Source of the DNA: a virus
Virus record (IMG/VR): IMGVR_UViG_3300024255_001495
Location: 1 to 20,377 of that record
DNA: 20,377 bases
Strand: one strand, 5' to 3'
Shown: one piece after another, positions 6,401-12,881 of the stretch
Numbering within the stretch: the first letter of the stretch is position 1
Layout: each line of letters opens with the position of its first letter
Position numbers and translations under genes: made by a program
Notes under the pieces: model-generated
What the model saw: only the letters and a program-made list of their open reading frames with translations
Databases searched by the model: none
What the model was told of the DNA's origin: nothing

Positions 6401-8665
6401 ATGTCCAACAATAGCACTCAGTTTCAAGAGATACTTAACGCAGCTAAAGAGAAGAGAGGTGACTTACCTGTAGACACAATGATTGTGTCATCACACCTTG
6501 CTCAAATGCGTCTGTTTATCTTGAGACGTGGTGTTGAGTTTTTCTGTGACCAGGATTCTTACGCAGGACGCCGTGAATTCATAAAAGGAGTTTACGAAAG
6601 CAATATGCTTGAAATGAAGCTTGACAGCATCATTGATTATTTCTTGTGTGATGGACAAGGTTTATTCTATTTCAGGCCATCAGGAGATACCTATCAGATT
6701 CTATACTTCCCGAAAGATAGCTACAGATGTTATAGAGACCAGAATGGTGATATTGAACATGTAGAGCTTATCTATACGTTTGCTGTGAAAGAGCCACATA
6801 TGATGGATGCGTATGCTGTGCCTAATAAGCGTGGCGGACGTAAGAAGTATATAAAACTAAAAGTCTATAAAGACCGTATCGAGCAGACAATCTCAAACGA
6901 AAAGATTGACTTCGAGAATGGCACCAATGCAATGACCATGCAGCAGCCAGGTCAAACAGAAACACTGAGCAACAGCCTTGGTTTCATTCCTGCAGTTGAA
7001 GTCTTTAATCACTTGGATTGCACTGGCGAATCAACAGGGGTAGGTGAGTTTGATTGGATGGCTAATCAAATCCTGTTCCACGATGAGCTTGTACGTAACG
7101 TCCGTAAGAACATGAAGTTCTTCGGTAACCCCACACTGGTATCCAGCCGTCCACGTCACGACATTCTTGAAAGTGGTGATGAAGGTGCAATGCGTCCAAC
7201 CATTAGCTCACAAGCTGGGTTCTATGCAATGGATAGGCCAAGCACACGCACAAGTCAGCCAGGCTTCAGTGCTGGTATCGATGGACAAATCAAAGTTCCA
7301 CGTGTAATTGCAAACCTTGAGCCAACTGACCGTGTGTCCTATATGACACCTGATGCTGTCAGTGGTGACCAGAACATGTACGTCAAACAGTACAGGTCAG
7401 AAATTCGTCTAGCACTTGGTGGAGTAGATGACCTTGACTTCAACATGGCATCTTCTGCTTATGAGATGAAGTCTCTGTATGGCAGATGTGCAGCAACTGC
7501 AGAGAAAAAAGCAAAGGCATTGTTCGAGTATGGACTGTGCAAATTATTTGCAATGATGATTCAGCATGAAGAATATTTGTTTGAACAATCTTTCGCCACA
7601 GCAATGGGGCTTACAAATCCTGAGCCAGTTCTACAAGAGCAGTATCAAGACCCTGCTGAGTTTGAACAAGCACAAAAGATTTATCAGCAAGAACAGCAAA
7701 AGTTCCTTGATACAAGGGCACAATTGTTTTCTGCTAGTATTGAGTCAGGTCAAATACCTAATGGGGTTACTGGTTTAATCCCAGATGGCAGCAGCAAAGT
7801 TAATTGGCGCTGGACCGGGGAGATTTTCGAAGAGGATTCTCAAGGCATTCTAAATAACAGTATTGTCGTTAGAAACCTACAAGAATTAGGTGTCGATTCT
7901 ATTGAAGCACTTAAGTATCTCTTCCCTAGCAAAACTGATGAAGAACGTGCTGCCATGTTGACTGGATTCCCATTCAGGATGGTTCAACAATCTCAACAAG
8001 CTTTTAATTCATTCATAGGGATGATTGGTCAGTTATATCAGCTGCCACATCCACAAATGCCCAATCAGCCATTAGCGGCTGACCCGAATCTTGATATCAC
8101 AGGATTCCTATATAGATCACTCGAATTTTTACGTAAGGAGTTAAGTTACAGTGGAAAGTACCAGCCCGACAATGGCGACAGCGCCATCAGCAAGCTCAGC
8201 GACGCCGATCGTAAGCGCTCCCAGCTTGGCCTCCCCACACGGGATGAGCGCCCCGTCCAGTTACCAGGCAGCTCCTCAAGTGGCTCCGGTGGGTTCAATG
8301 GCCTACCAGCAAACGGCGGCCCCGCAGGCTTCGGCGGCCCCGGCAGCAGCAGCGAATCCATGGCAGGAAGCGTTCCAGGCACTCAGCGCAAGCCTGAATA
8401 CGCCTCAAGCCTCCCCGGCCCAGGCGTCATACTCGGCGTATCAGACGCCAACAACTCAAGCCAGTACCCAGGCCAGTTGGGGCTCACCCGCGCACCAGCA
8501 ATGGGCGAGTCAGGCGCAGCAGACTTACGCTCCCCAAGCTTCAACCCAGGGTTATTCGGCCCAGGAGCTCAGCCAAATCCAGCAGCTGGTGGCTCAGCAG
8601 CAGCACGCGGCTCAAGCGCAGGCTCAGGCTCAGTATCTAAGTCAAAGTCAAAGCGCTCCAAGTGA
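6401..8665 (+). CDS. Portal protein with a long Gly/Ser/Pro tail read over the next gene
   Basis: The portal forms the dodecameric ring at one capsid vertex through which DNA enters and leaves and to which the tail joins. Residues about 1-580 read as a phage portal: an N-terminal alpha/beta part, a segment near 205-245 (CTGESTGVGEFDWMANQILF, then DELVRNVRKNMKFFGNP), the region PTDRVSYMTPDAVSGDQNMY, and long helices (SLYGRCAATAEKKAKALFEY). At 754 residues it is long for the family. The excess is residues 584-754, a Gly/Ser/Pro-rich, probably disordered tail ending SKSKSKRSK. This tail lies entirely inside the overlap with the scaffold-like gene, where base composition turns markedly GC-rich. 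The fold assignment is by pattern and gene order. Confidence 0.85.
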   Translation: MSNNSTQFQEILNAAKEKRGDLPVDTMIVSSHLAQMRLFILRRGVEFFCDQDSYAGRREFIKGVYESNMLEMKLDSIIDYFLCDGQGLFYFRPSGDTYQILYFPKDSYRCYRDQNGDIEHVELIYTFAVKEPHMMDAYAVPNKRGGRKKYIKLKVYKDRIEQTISNEKIDFENGTNAMTMQQPGQTETLSNSLGFIPAVEVFNHLDCTGESTGVGEFDWMANQILFHDELVRNVRKNMKFFGNPTLVSSRPRHDILESGDEGAMRPTISSQAGFYAMDRPSTRTSQPGFSAGIDGQIKVPRVIANLEPTDRVSYMTPDAVSGDQNMYVKQYRSEIRLALGGVDDLDFNMASSAYEMKSLYGRCAATAEKKAKALFEYGLCKLFAMMIQHEEYLFEQSFATAMGLTNPEPVLQEQYQDPAEFEQAQKIYQQEQQKFLDTRAQLFSASIESGQIPNGVTGLIPDGSSKVNWRWTGEIFEEDSQGILNNSIVVRNLQELGVDSIEALKYLFPSKTDEERAAMLTGFPFRMVQQSQQAFNSFIGMIGQLYQLPHPQMPNQPLAADPNLDITGFLYRSLEFLRKELSYSGKYQPDNGDSAISKLSDADRKRSQLGLPTRDERPVQLPGSSSSGSGGFNGLPANGGPAGFGGPGSSSESMAGSVPGTQRKPEYASSLPGPGVILGVSDANNSSQYPGQLGLTRAPAMGESGAADLRSPSFNPGLFGPGAQPNPAAGGSAAARGSSAGSGSVSKSKSKRSK
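8134..8140 (+). promoter_or_regulatory. Strong Shine-Dalgarno site inside the portal gene
   Basis: TAAGGAG lies ten bases before a GTG at 8151, within the portal coding sequence. It is one of the best SD sequences in the window. It fixes GTG 8151 as the start of the scaffold-like gene and argues that the long overlap is real. Confidence 0.8.
8151..8665 (+). other. 515-bp dual-coding overlap (portal tail / scaffold-like N-terminus)
   Basis: Two plus-strand frames remain open together for 171 codons, both end in ordinary gene features, and the inner one has its own SD. The bases are visibly richer in G and C than flanking DNA. Portal-frame codons end mostly in C (ggc, agc, ccc, gcc) because that base is the second codon position for Ala, Ser and Pro in the inner frame. 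Composition returns to normal shortly after the portal stop at 8665. Confidence 0.8.
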
Positions 8666-9197
8666 TTCTTACCTCAGCCAAATCTCTGACGTAAGCCTTG
8701 AAGTTCTTGAGCACTTTGGTGCTGAAGCTCCTGCTCTGCTTAATCACTACGCATGTGCAGTAGAAGACGCCCTAATTGAACAGGTCGGACGTAACGGCAC
8801 AATGAACTTGATGCTTGATGCAGCCTCTGAAGAGCGTGCTGCAATGAACATCATGCTCACCAATCCTGACGTCCTTGCTGATTATGTGAACGGCTTCTTC
8901 GGTGCTGAAGGTCCTTATCCAACTCTGACTGCATCAGAGAAAGCACAAGTTGCAGAGTATCGGATGCGTGAACAGTTTGCAAATGAAATTGCACAACAAG
9001 AAGAGCGTGGAGTTCCTACGAACTTCCAGCGTCCAGTAATGGATATGCCTACACCAGGTCGTGCACAAAGCGCAGCCAACTCTTTCTGGGGTGACTTCAG
9101 CCAGCTGATGGACAACAACCCTGAGAACGCATGGCAGTATCTGTCCGGTGCACCTGCTCAGGCTTTCCAAAGCAAGATGCTCGTTCAAGACTTCTGA
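8151..9197 (+). CDS. Probable capsid scaffolding protein, starting inside the portal gene
   Basis: This 348-residue protein starts at GTG 8151 behind TAAGGAG, in the +1 frame relative to the portal. Residues 1-172 are Ala/Gln/Ser/Pro-rich and probably disordered, and they match the stretch shared with the portal tail. Residues 173-348 look helical and globular (LSQISDVSLEVLEHFGAEAP, MLDAASEERAAMNIMLTNPD, AEYRMREQFANEIAQQEERG). A gene after the portal with a disordered half and a helical half fits a scaffolding protein, which guides coat assembly and then leaves the procapsid. The coat gene is unusually far away (12882), so another head protein is possible. A base-paired hairpin follows the stop. 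Confidence 0.6.
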   Translation: MESTSPTMATAPSASSATPIVSAPSLASPHGMSAPSSYQAAPQVAPVGSMAYQQTAAPQASAAPAAAANPWQEAFQALSASLNTPQASPAQASYSAYQTPTTQASTQASWGSPAHQQWASQAQQTYAPQASTQGYSAQELSQIQQLVAQQQHAAQAQAQAQYLSQSQSAPSDSYLSQISDVSLEVLEHFGAEAPALLNHYACAVEDALIEQVGRNGTMNLMLDAASEERAAMNIMLTNPDVLADYVNGFFGAEGPYPTLTASEKAQVAEYRMREQFANEIAQQEERGVPTNFQRPVMDMPTPGRAQSAANSFWGDFSQLMDNNPENAWQYLSGAPAQAFQSKMLVQDF

Positions 9198-9206
9198 TAA
9201 ATAACC

Positions 9207-9235
9207 GTAGGGGATTACTTAAAGTAGTCCCTTAC
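9207..9235 (+). terminator. 13-bp hairpin after the scaffold-like gene, without a T-run
   Basis: Bases 9207-9219 pair with 9223-9235 around a TAA loop. There are thirteen pairs, two of them G-U. The hairpin begins ten bases after the stop at 9197. No run of T follows, so it is at best a weak intrinsic terminator. It may instead protect the 3' end of the message or be a processing site. Its last three bases are shared with the TACAAT box of the next gene. Confidence 0.5.
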
Positions 9236-9238
9236 AAT
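9233..9238 (+). promoter_or_regulatory. -10-like TACAAT box overlapping a hairpin
   Basis: TACAAT ends 24 nt before the ATG at 9263 and continues as AGAA, as does the box before 11109. Its first three bases are the end of the hairpin arm at 9223-9235. Confidence 0.5.
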
Positions 9239-9262
9239 AGAACTATAGATAGTTGATTAAAG

Positions 9263-9751
9263 ATGGCACAACGTATTACACAGATGCCCCAACAGGCATT
9301 ACCTGCAACACAGGAAGCATTTATTGGTTCGTCAGTAAATCGTGGCGTTGCTGCAATGACTCAGCCAAACTCTGGCATGAAGAATCAGCAAGACGGCGGG
9401 ACATACACTAACTTTGAAAATCCTCAGTTAGAGAGGAATCAAATGCAGCTGATGCAGAATATTCAACAGAATGGCATCTCGGCAGCACCTCAGCGAGCAG
9501 CTGCAGGAATTGGTCAAGTAACCAATCAATTGACACAGCAGAGCACCGCTGAGTATCAAGCTCAGATTGGAATGAATAATACTATTGCCAACATCATGGA
9601 AGCAACCGGTAACGGTAAAGCAACCATGGAGATGGGCAACCCTGTATTAGTAGATAAGCGTATGAATGATATTGCAGTTAGTCGTGCAATGGGCTCAATG
9701 CAAGCTGCTGAACTCGGACAGATTCAAGCAGAAGCTGGACGTTACGGTTAA
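9263..9751 (+). CDS. Gln/Met/Ala-rich protein of unknown function
   Basis: This 162-residue protein is not recognised. The N-terminal half is Gln/Asn/Met-rich and probably disordered (ERNQMQLMQNIQQNGISAAP). The C-terminal half is likely helical (QQSTAEYQAQIGMNNTIANI, KRMNDIAVSRAMGSMQAAEL). It has no Cys, no signal peptide and no membrane segment. It stands alone between a TACAAT box upstream and another one for the next gene. Composition and the position after the scaffold-like gene suggest an internal head or other virion protein, but nothing in the sequence proves this. Confidence 0.65.
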   Translation: MAQRITQMPQQALPATQEAFIGSSVNRGVAAMTQPNSGMKNQQDGGTYTNFENPQLERNQMQLMQNIQQNGISAAPQRAAAGIGQVTNQLTQQSTAEYQAQIGMNNTIANIMEATGNGKATMEMGNPVLVDKRMNDIAVSRAMGSMQAAELGQIQAEAGRYG

Positions 9752-9759
9752 AGTTTTAC

Positions 9760-9765
9760 TACAAT
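9760..9765 (+). promoter_or_regulatory. -10-like TACAAT box
   Basis: TACAAT ends 25 nt before the GTG at 9791. The agreement with the spacing elsewhere supports GTG 9791 as the start. No -35 box is seen. Confidence 0.5.
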
Positions 9766-9790
9766 AAAGTATAAGTAGTAGGCAGGTCTT

Positions 9791-10081
9791 GTGAGTCAAT
9801 TGCGCAAAGCTGGCGAAGAAGTAACGCCTGAGGTATATCAGAATATTTGGAAACATCTCAAGTCAGATGGTATTCCAGACCAAGCTGCTAATCAAATGGC
9901 AGCAGAGATGGTAACTCATGACGACTTTGAAGGAAGTGTAGAAAAGTATCAACAATACGAAGACAATTACAAGTCAAAAGGCTTTAACGAACACGCTGCA
10001 CAAGCCATGGCAGTAGAAGCCTTAGAAGGCAGAGAAGAGGCACCTTCAGAATCAACTAGGTTCGCAATGATGCGCAGTTAG
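9791..10081 (+). CDS. Small acidic helical protein of unknown function
   Basis: This 96-residue protein with a GTG start is not recognised. It appears wholly helical and contains two related segments, GIPDQAANQMAAEMVTHDDF (about 27-46) and GFNEHAAQAMAVEALEGREE (about 64-83), each with the pattern G-[IF]-x-[DE]-x-A-A-x-x-M-A-x-E. This internal repeat suggests a duplicated small helical unit. No DNA-binding motif or catalytic signature is visible. It ends immediately before the sigma-factor promoter, whose -35 box starts four bases after its stop. A link to the sigma factor is possible but unsupported. Confidence 0.6.
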   Translation: MSQLRKAGEEVTPEVYQNIWKHLKSDGIPDQAANQMAAEMVTHDDFEGSVEKYQQYEDNYKSKGFNEHAAQAMAVEALEGREEAPSESTRFAMMRS

Positions 10082-10084
10082 GTA

Positions 10085-10114
10085 TTGACAAGAGCTAGAA
10101 TTACAGGCTATAGT
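10085..10114 (+). promoter_or_regulatory. Complete sigma-70 promoter of the sigma-factor gene
   Basis: TTGACA at 10085-10090, a perfect -35 box, is followed after 18 bp by TATAGT at 10109-10114, which ends 23 nt before the ATG at 10138. This is the only promoter in the window with a clear -35 element, so it is the one best suited to unmodified host polymerase. Confidence 0.7.
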
Positions 10115-10137
10115 TAATACATAGGCAAGCGTAGTAT

Positions 10138-11079
10138 ATGACATCAATCAAACTTTCAGGTGATTCTGTCCGAGCATATTTAAGAGATATCGGACGAATC
10201 CCATTGCTAGAGCACGAAGAAGAAATCTTGCTCGGTCGCAAAGTCCAACGTCTAATGGAGATTAAAGAAATTGAAAGCGAAATGGAAATTCAGAGCCAAG
10301 ATGATTTGGCTGGGATTCTTGGTATCCCTGTTAAGGACCTCAAGCGTCAACTAAGGGAAGGTGAGAAAGCTAAGGACAAAATGGTCACAGCGAACCTACG
10401 TCTGGTCGTTAGTGTTGCCAAGAAATATACCAAGCGCAATATGGAACTCTTGGACATCATTCAGGAAGGGACGATTGGTCTCGTCCGTGGTGTCGAGAAG
10501 TTTGACCCTGGTCGTGGCTATAAGTTTAGTACCTATGCTTATTGGTGGATACGGCAAGGCATCACGCGGGCCATTGCGGAGAAATCGCGGGCAATACGCC
10601 TACCAATTCACGTTACAGAAAACCTCAACAAACTCAAGAAAGCTCAACGGGAACTAAGTCAAATCAACGGTGAGATGCCAACAGTATTCCAGCTTGCTGA
10701 ATACCTGGAGTTCACAGTAGATGAAATTAAAGACTTGATGTGTAAGTCACGTCAGCCGACATCACTAGAAATCAAGATTGGTGAGAACCGCGATACTGCC
10801 CTAATCGACTTGCTTGAAGATGAAACACAGTTACCAGAGATGCTGCTAGAACGTCAGTCCATCAAAGAGAACATGCGTGAAATCATTCATGATCTTCCTG
10901 AGATGCAAGCAGCGGTGGTACGTATGCGATATGGCATCGGAGAAGAGATTTTAGAGCCAATGTCAATGACTGCAATTGGTCAAGTACTTAATATGAGCAG
11001 AGACCGTGTACGCACTTTAGAAAACAAGGCTATGCGTGCTATCCGTGAGCAATCTGAGAATTTGAACGAATATCTTTAA
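10138..11079 (+). CDS. RNA polymerase sigma-70 factor, cyanobacterial group 2-like
   Basis: Sigma factors direct RNA polymerase to promoters. This 313-residue protein has all major regions: 1.2 (residues 8-40, DSVRAYLRDIGRIPLL), 2.1-2.4 (about 78-155, with LDIIQEGTIGLVRGVEKFD and YAYWWIRQGITRAIAEKSR), region 3 (about 160-230) and region 4 with its helix-turn-helix (276-300, SMTAIGQVLNMSRDRVRTLE). Residues equivalent to E. coli Y430, W433, W434, Q437 and T440, which contact the -10 box, are kept. In region 4.2 the residues equivalent to E585 and Q589 are Asp and Thr, which could weaken or change -35 reading. It lacks the long N-terminal region 1.1 of primary sigmas. Its likely job is redirecting polymerase to phage late promoters. 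Confidence 0.93.
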   Translation: MTSIKLSGDSVRAYLRDIGRIPLLEHEEEILLGRKVQRLMEIKEIESEMEIQSQDDLAGILGIPVKDLKRQLREGEKAKDKMVTANLRLVVSVAKKYTKRNMELLDIIQEGTIGLVRGVEKFDPGRGYKFSTYAYWWIRQGITRAIAEKSRAIRLPIHVTENLNKLKKAQRELSQINGEMPTVFQLAEYLEFTVDEIKDLMCKSRQPTSLEIKIGENRDTALIDLLEDETQLPEMLLERQSIKENMREIIHDLPEMQAAVVRMRYGIGEEILEPMSMTAIGQVLNMSRDRVRTLENKAMRAIREQSENLNEYL

Positions 11080-11085
11080 TACAAT
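11080..11085 (+). promoter_or_regulatory. -10-like TACAAT box
   Basis: TACAAT ends 23 nt before the ATG at 11109 and continues as AGAAG. It begins one base after the sigma-factor stop codon. No -35 box is seen. Confidence 0.5.
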
Positions 11086-11108
11086 AGAAGAAACAGCACA
11101 GCATATAG

Positions 11109-11786
11109 ATGGATGTTACACAAGAGATTCAGAGGAATCATATCGTCTATGGTGCTAGCGATTACACAGGCCCTGGACATTTAGCTGCAGCCAAGTCGTT
11201 AAATTACGCCAGAGGCGCATCTATATTAAAACCAGACGAGACAAGCATTAGCGTGGCTCCGCATACTCTTCGTTACGAAGATACTGTAGGGCTATTTGGT
11301 GCTGAGAACTATTTTCTTAAAGTTAACCTAGAGATTATTGGTGACGTAGCAAAGGCATGCTATGAGGAATCTGGCTGGGATTGTACGCTTGTAAATTACT
11401 TAGCAATAGAAAATGATTACGGCTGGGAGAGTGCAGAAATAGATGCAGATGGAGACCCAATCACTCTTAATAGCTACGACCCAGCAAACATAATTCCTAA
11501 TCAATTACCTAAAGTCGTTAACGGACATATCAGTGTAGAGCTACATAACCTAAAAGTAGGTAATAGGTTTATTGATGATTGGCTAGACGTTCGTCTATAT
11601 ACAATGCACCGTGAAGAGCATCCGTTTGACATTATGTATATACGTCCTAATGATTACTTCTATATCGGCATTCATGCAAGGAACACAAAAAGATTGCCCT
11701 ACAACATCGAATGTGTCATAGGGCGAGAGTATAGGTCTTATGAATCTATTGATAACAAACAGTATGTTATGCGATTGATTAAGTAA
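11109..11786 (+). CDS. Unknown protein, possible virion component
   Basis: This 225-residue protein has mixed alpha/beta composition with many aromatics, suggesting a compact fold. It differs in this from the low-complexity proteins around it. Notable stretches are a Gly-rich N-terminal region (IVYGASDYTGPGHLAAAKSL) and a C-terminal half that reads as beta strands (VVNGHISVELHNLKVGNRFI, then MYIRPNDYFYIGIHARN). No catalytic signature, transmembrane helix or signal peptide is evident. It follows the sigma factor behind its own TACAAT box. Its last eight bases overlap the end of the convergent gene at 11779-12258. A head or tail structural role is a guess from the neighbourhood. Confidence 0.65.
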   Translation: MDVTQEIQRNHIVYGASDYTGPGHLAAAKSLNYARGASILKPDETSISVAPHTLRYEDTVGLFGAENYFLKVNLEIIGDVAKACYEESGWDCTLVNYLAIENDYGWESAEIDADGDPITLNSYDPANIIPNQLPKVVNGHISVELHNLKVGNRFIDDWLDVRLYTMHREEHPFDIMYIRPNDYFYIGIHARNTKRLPYNIECVIGREYRSYESIDNKQYVMRLIK

Positions 11787-12258
11787 CTGAAGAGCTCTCA
11801 GTGTCCTCGTCACTAGTAGTACCATCATCAGTCACTGTGACCGTACCGATACTAGTAATAGTACTTGGCTTAGGCGCAGAGCCAGCAGGACTGACAGTCA
11901 TTACTTTGCCTCCACTAATCCGAGGGAAGACGTAGTGTTCGATCATTTCCCAGCCACTGGTAAAGAGAGCAGCTCGTTCAATACCAGTATTAATGTAGAA
12001 ATTAAATCCAAAAGCACCGTCGTGATCAACACGAACAGTTGACTTTTCCTGAGTATCGATTGCAAGCAGACATTCGTTACTACCAACAGTTACTTTAAAT
12101 ACAGAGCAGCCAACATAAACCGTCTGTGCTGTATTTACCGACCACCACTTCTTGACGGGGTAAGAATTACCACCACGCTTAGGATTCATAAGCAGCATCT
12201 CGCTGCCGGTGTGCTTACGAACGTCCTTAAGACCTTTAAGTACAAGACTATCTGACAT
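11779..12258 (-). CDS. Unknown protein carried with an HNH endonuclease
   Basis: This 159-residue leftward protein begins five bases after the end of the HNH gene, with which it is probably co-transcribed. Residues 1-115 look like a compact, mostly beta domain (VKKWWSVNTAQTVYVGCSVF, VRVDHDGAFGFNFYINTGIE). The last 35 residues are Thr/Ser/Asp-rich (TVTVTDDGTTSDEDTESSSV) and probably disordered. That composition resembles a surface or decoration protein more than an enzyme. It converges on the gene at 11109-11786 with an eight-base overlap. No SD is seen, so translational coupling to the HNH gene is plausible. Function unknown. Confidence 0.65.
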   Translation of the reverse strand: MSDSLVLKGLKDVRKHTGSEMLLMNPKRGGNSYPVKKWWSVNTAQTVYVGCSVFKVTVGSNECLLAIDTQEKSTVRVDHDGAFGFNFYINTGIERAALFTSGWEMIEHYVFPRISGGKVMTVSPAGSAPKPSTITSIGTVTVTDDGTTSDEDTESSSVT

Positions 12259-12263
12259 CAGAA

Positions 12264-12773
12264 TTAGGTATCACTTTCTTCTATTTTAACTGCTTTCTGT
12301 TTATCTCTGAGACGACGCATGTAGTCACGCTTTGATATACGTTGACGCTCCTTTGCAGCAGCAGCTTGTTCAGGAGTATTCTTAGGTCTACGTTGGTATT
12401 CACGCTTAGTATTATTCTCAGTCCAGCTAACCCATCGCAAATTCGATGCATCAGGATTAGTTTTATCTTCATCAATATGGTCAACGATAGTACATCCTTT
12501 TGCATTCCCATAAGGTGTAGGTGGTGGACCTAGAAATGCAAATGCAACAAGCTTGTGCACACAGACATCAAGTATTTTGCCTTTACCAATCCGCTGAGTC
12601 AAACATACTGTTGGATAACCAGCCTTATGTGGACGATGCTTTAGCAATCTATCTTTATTTTGCTTAGTAGATTTAACGTCACCTTTGCGATTTACATAGT
12701 ATTCAATACAAGCCTCAAACCCCGGCAATGTATGAACTGGAACCCATTCTTGTGTATCAATAAACCTTTCCAT
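12264..12773 (-). CDS. HNH homing-type endonuclease
   Basis: This 169-residue protein resembles free-standing phage HNH endonucleases, which nick or cut DNA and spread their own gene. Residues about 8-36 (EWVPVHTLPGFEACIEYYVN, then RKGDVKS) resemble a NUMOD4-type DNA-binding segment, with the usual Tyr-x-Val-Asn and Gly-x-Val-Lys-Ser. The HNH core runs from H73 (VHKLVAFAFLG) through D98-H99 (VDHIDEDKTNPDASNLRWVS) to the Asn residues near 105, 111 and 120. The C-terminus is very basic (KERQRISKRDYMRRLRDKQK), suited to DNA contact. It is on the opposite strand to the structural genes, just before the capsid gene, as expected for an inserted mobile gene. The residues look intact. Confidence 0.85.
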   Translation of the reverse strand: MERFIDTQEWVPVHTLPGFEACIEYYVNRKGDVKSTKQNKDRLLKHRPHKAGYPTVCLTQRIGKGKILDVCVHKLVAFAFLGPPPTPYGNAKGCTIVDHIDEDKTNPDASNLRWVSWTENNTKREYQRRPKNTPEQAAAAKERQRISKRDYMRRLRDKQKAVKIEESDT

Positions 12774-12881
12774 AAGTATATTCGGGAAACTCCTTTATTT
12801 ACTTAATATAACATGTAGTATCTTACTATGTGACTAAGTCGAAGTCACTTATATAACAATTAGTTTGGAGTTAGATATCCC
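12774..12881. promoter_or_regulatory. Divergent control region between the HNH and capsid genes
   Basis: This 108-bp gap serves both strands. Rightward, TATAAC at 12852-12857 ends 24 nt before the capsid ATG, and TTTGGAG at 12864-12870 is a clear SD. A six-base dyad, GTGACT at 12830-12835 and AGTCAC at 12843-12848 with a seven-base gap, covers the place where a -35 box would be and could be an operator. Leftward, AAAGGAG lies about 16 nt before the HNH ATG, further than a normal SD, and TATATT about 31 nt before it is a weak -10 candidate. The leftward promoter is uncertain. Confidence 0.45.

Noticed and set aside
8124-8131. Possible slippery run (GAATTTTTA) joining portal and scaffold-like frames by ribosomal frameshift
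   Set aside because: A -1 slip would not reach the scaffold frame, which is +1 relative to the portal, and a normal SD plus GTG start at 8151 explains its translation.
8146-8382. Minus-strand open frame opposite the dual-coding region
   Set aside because: Low stop frequency here follows from the GC-rich, doubly coded sequence. There are no start signals and it is short.
11789-11804. Palindrome around AGAGCTCT as a bidirectional terminator between convergent genes
   Set aside because: It has no room for a loop, no T-run on either side, and lies within the coding end of the leftward gene.
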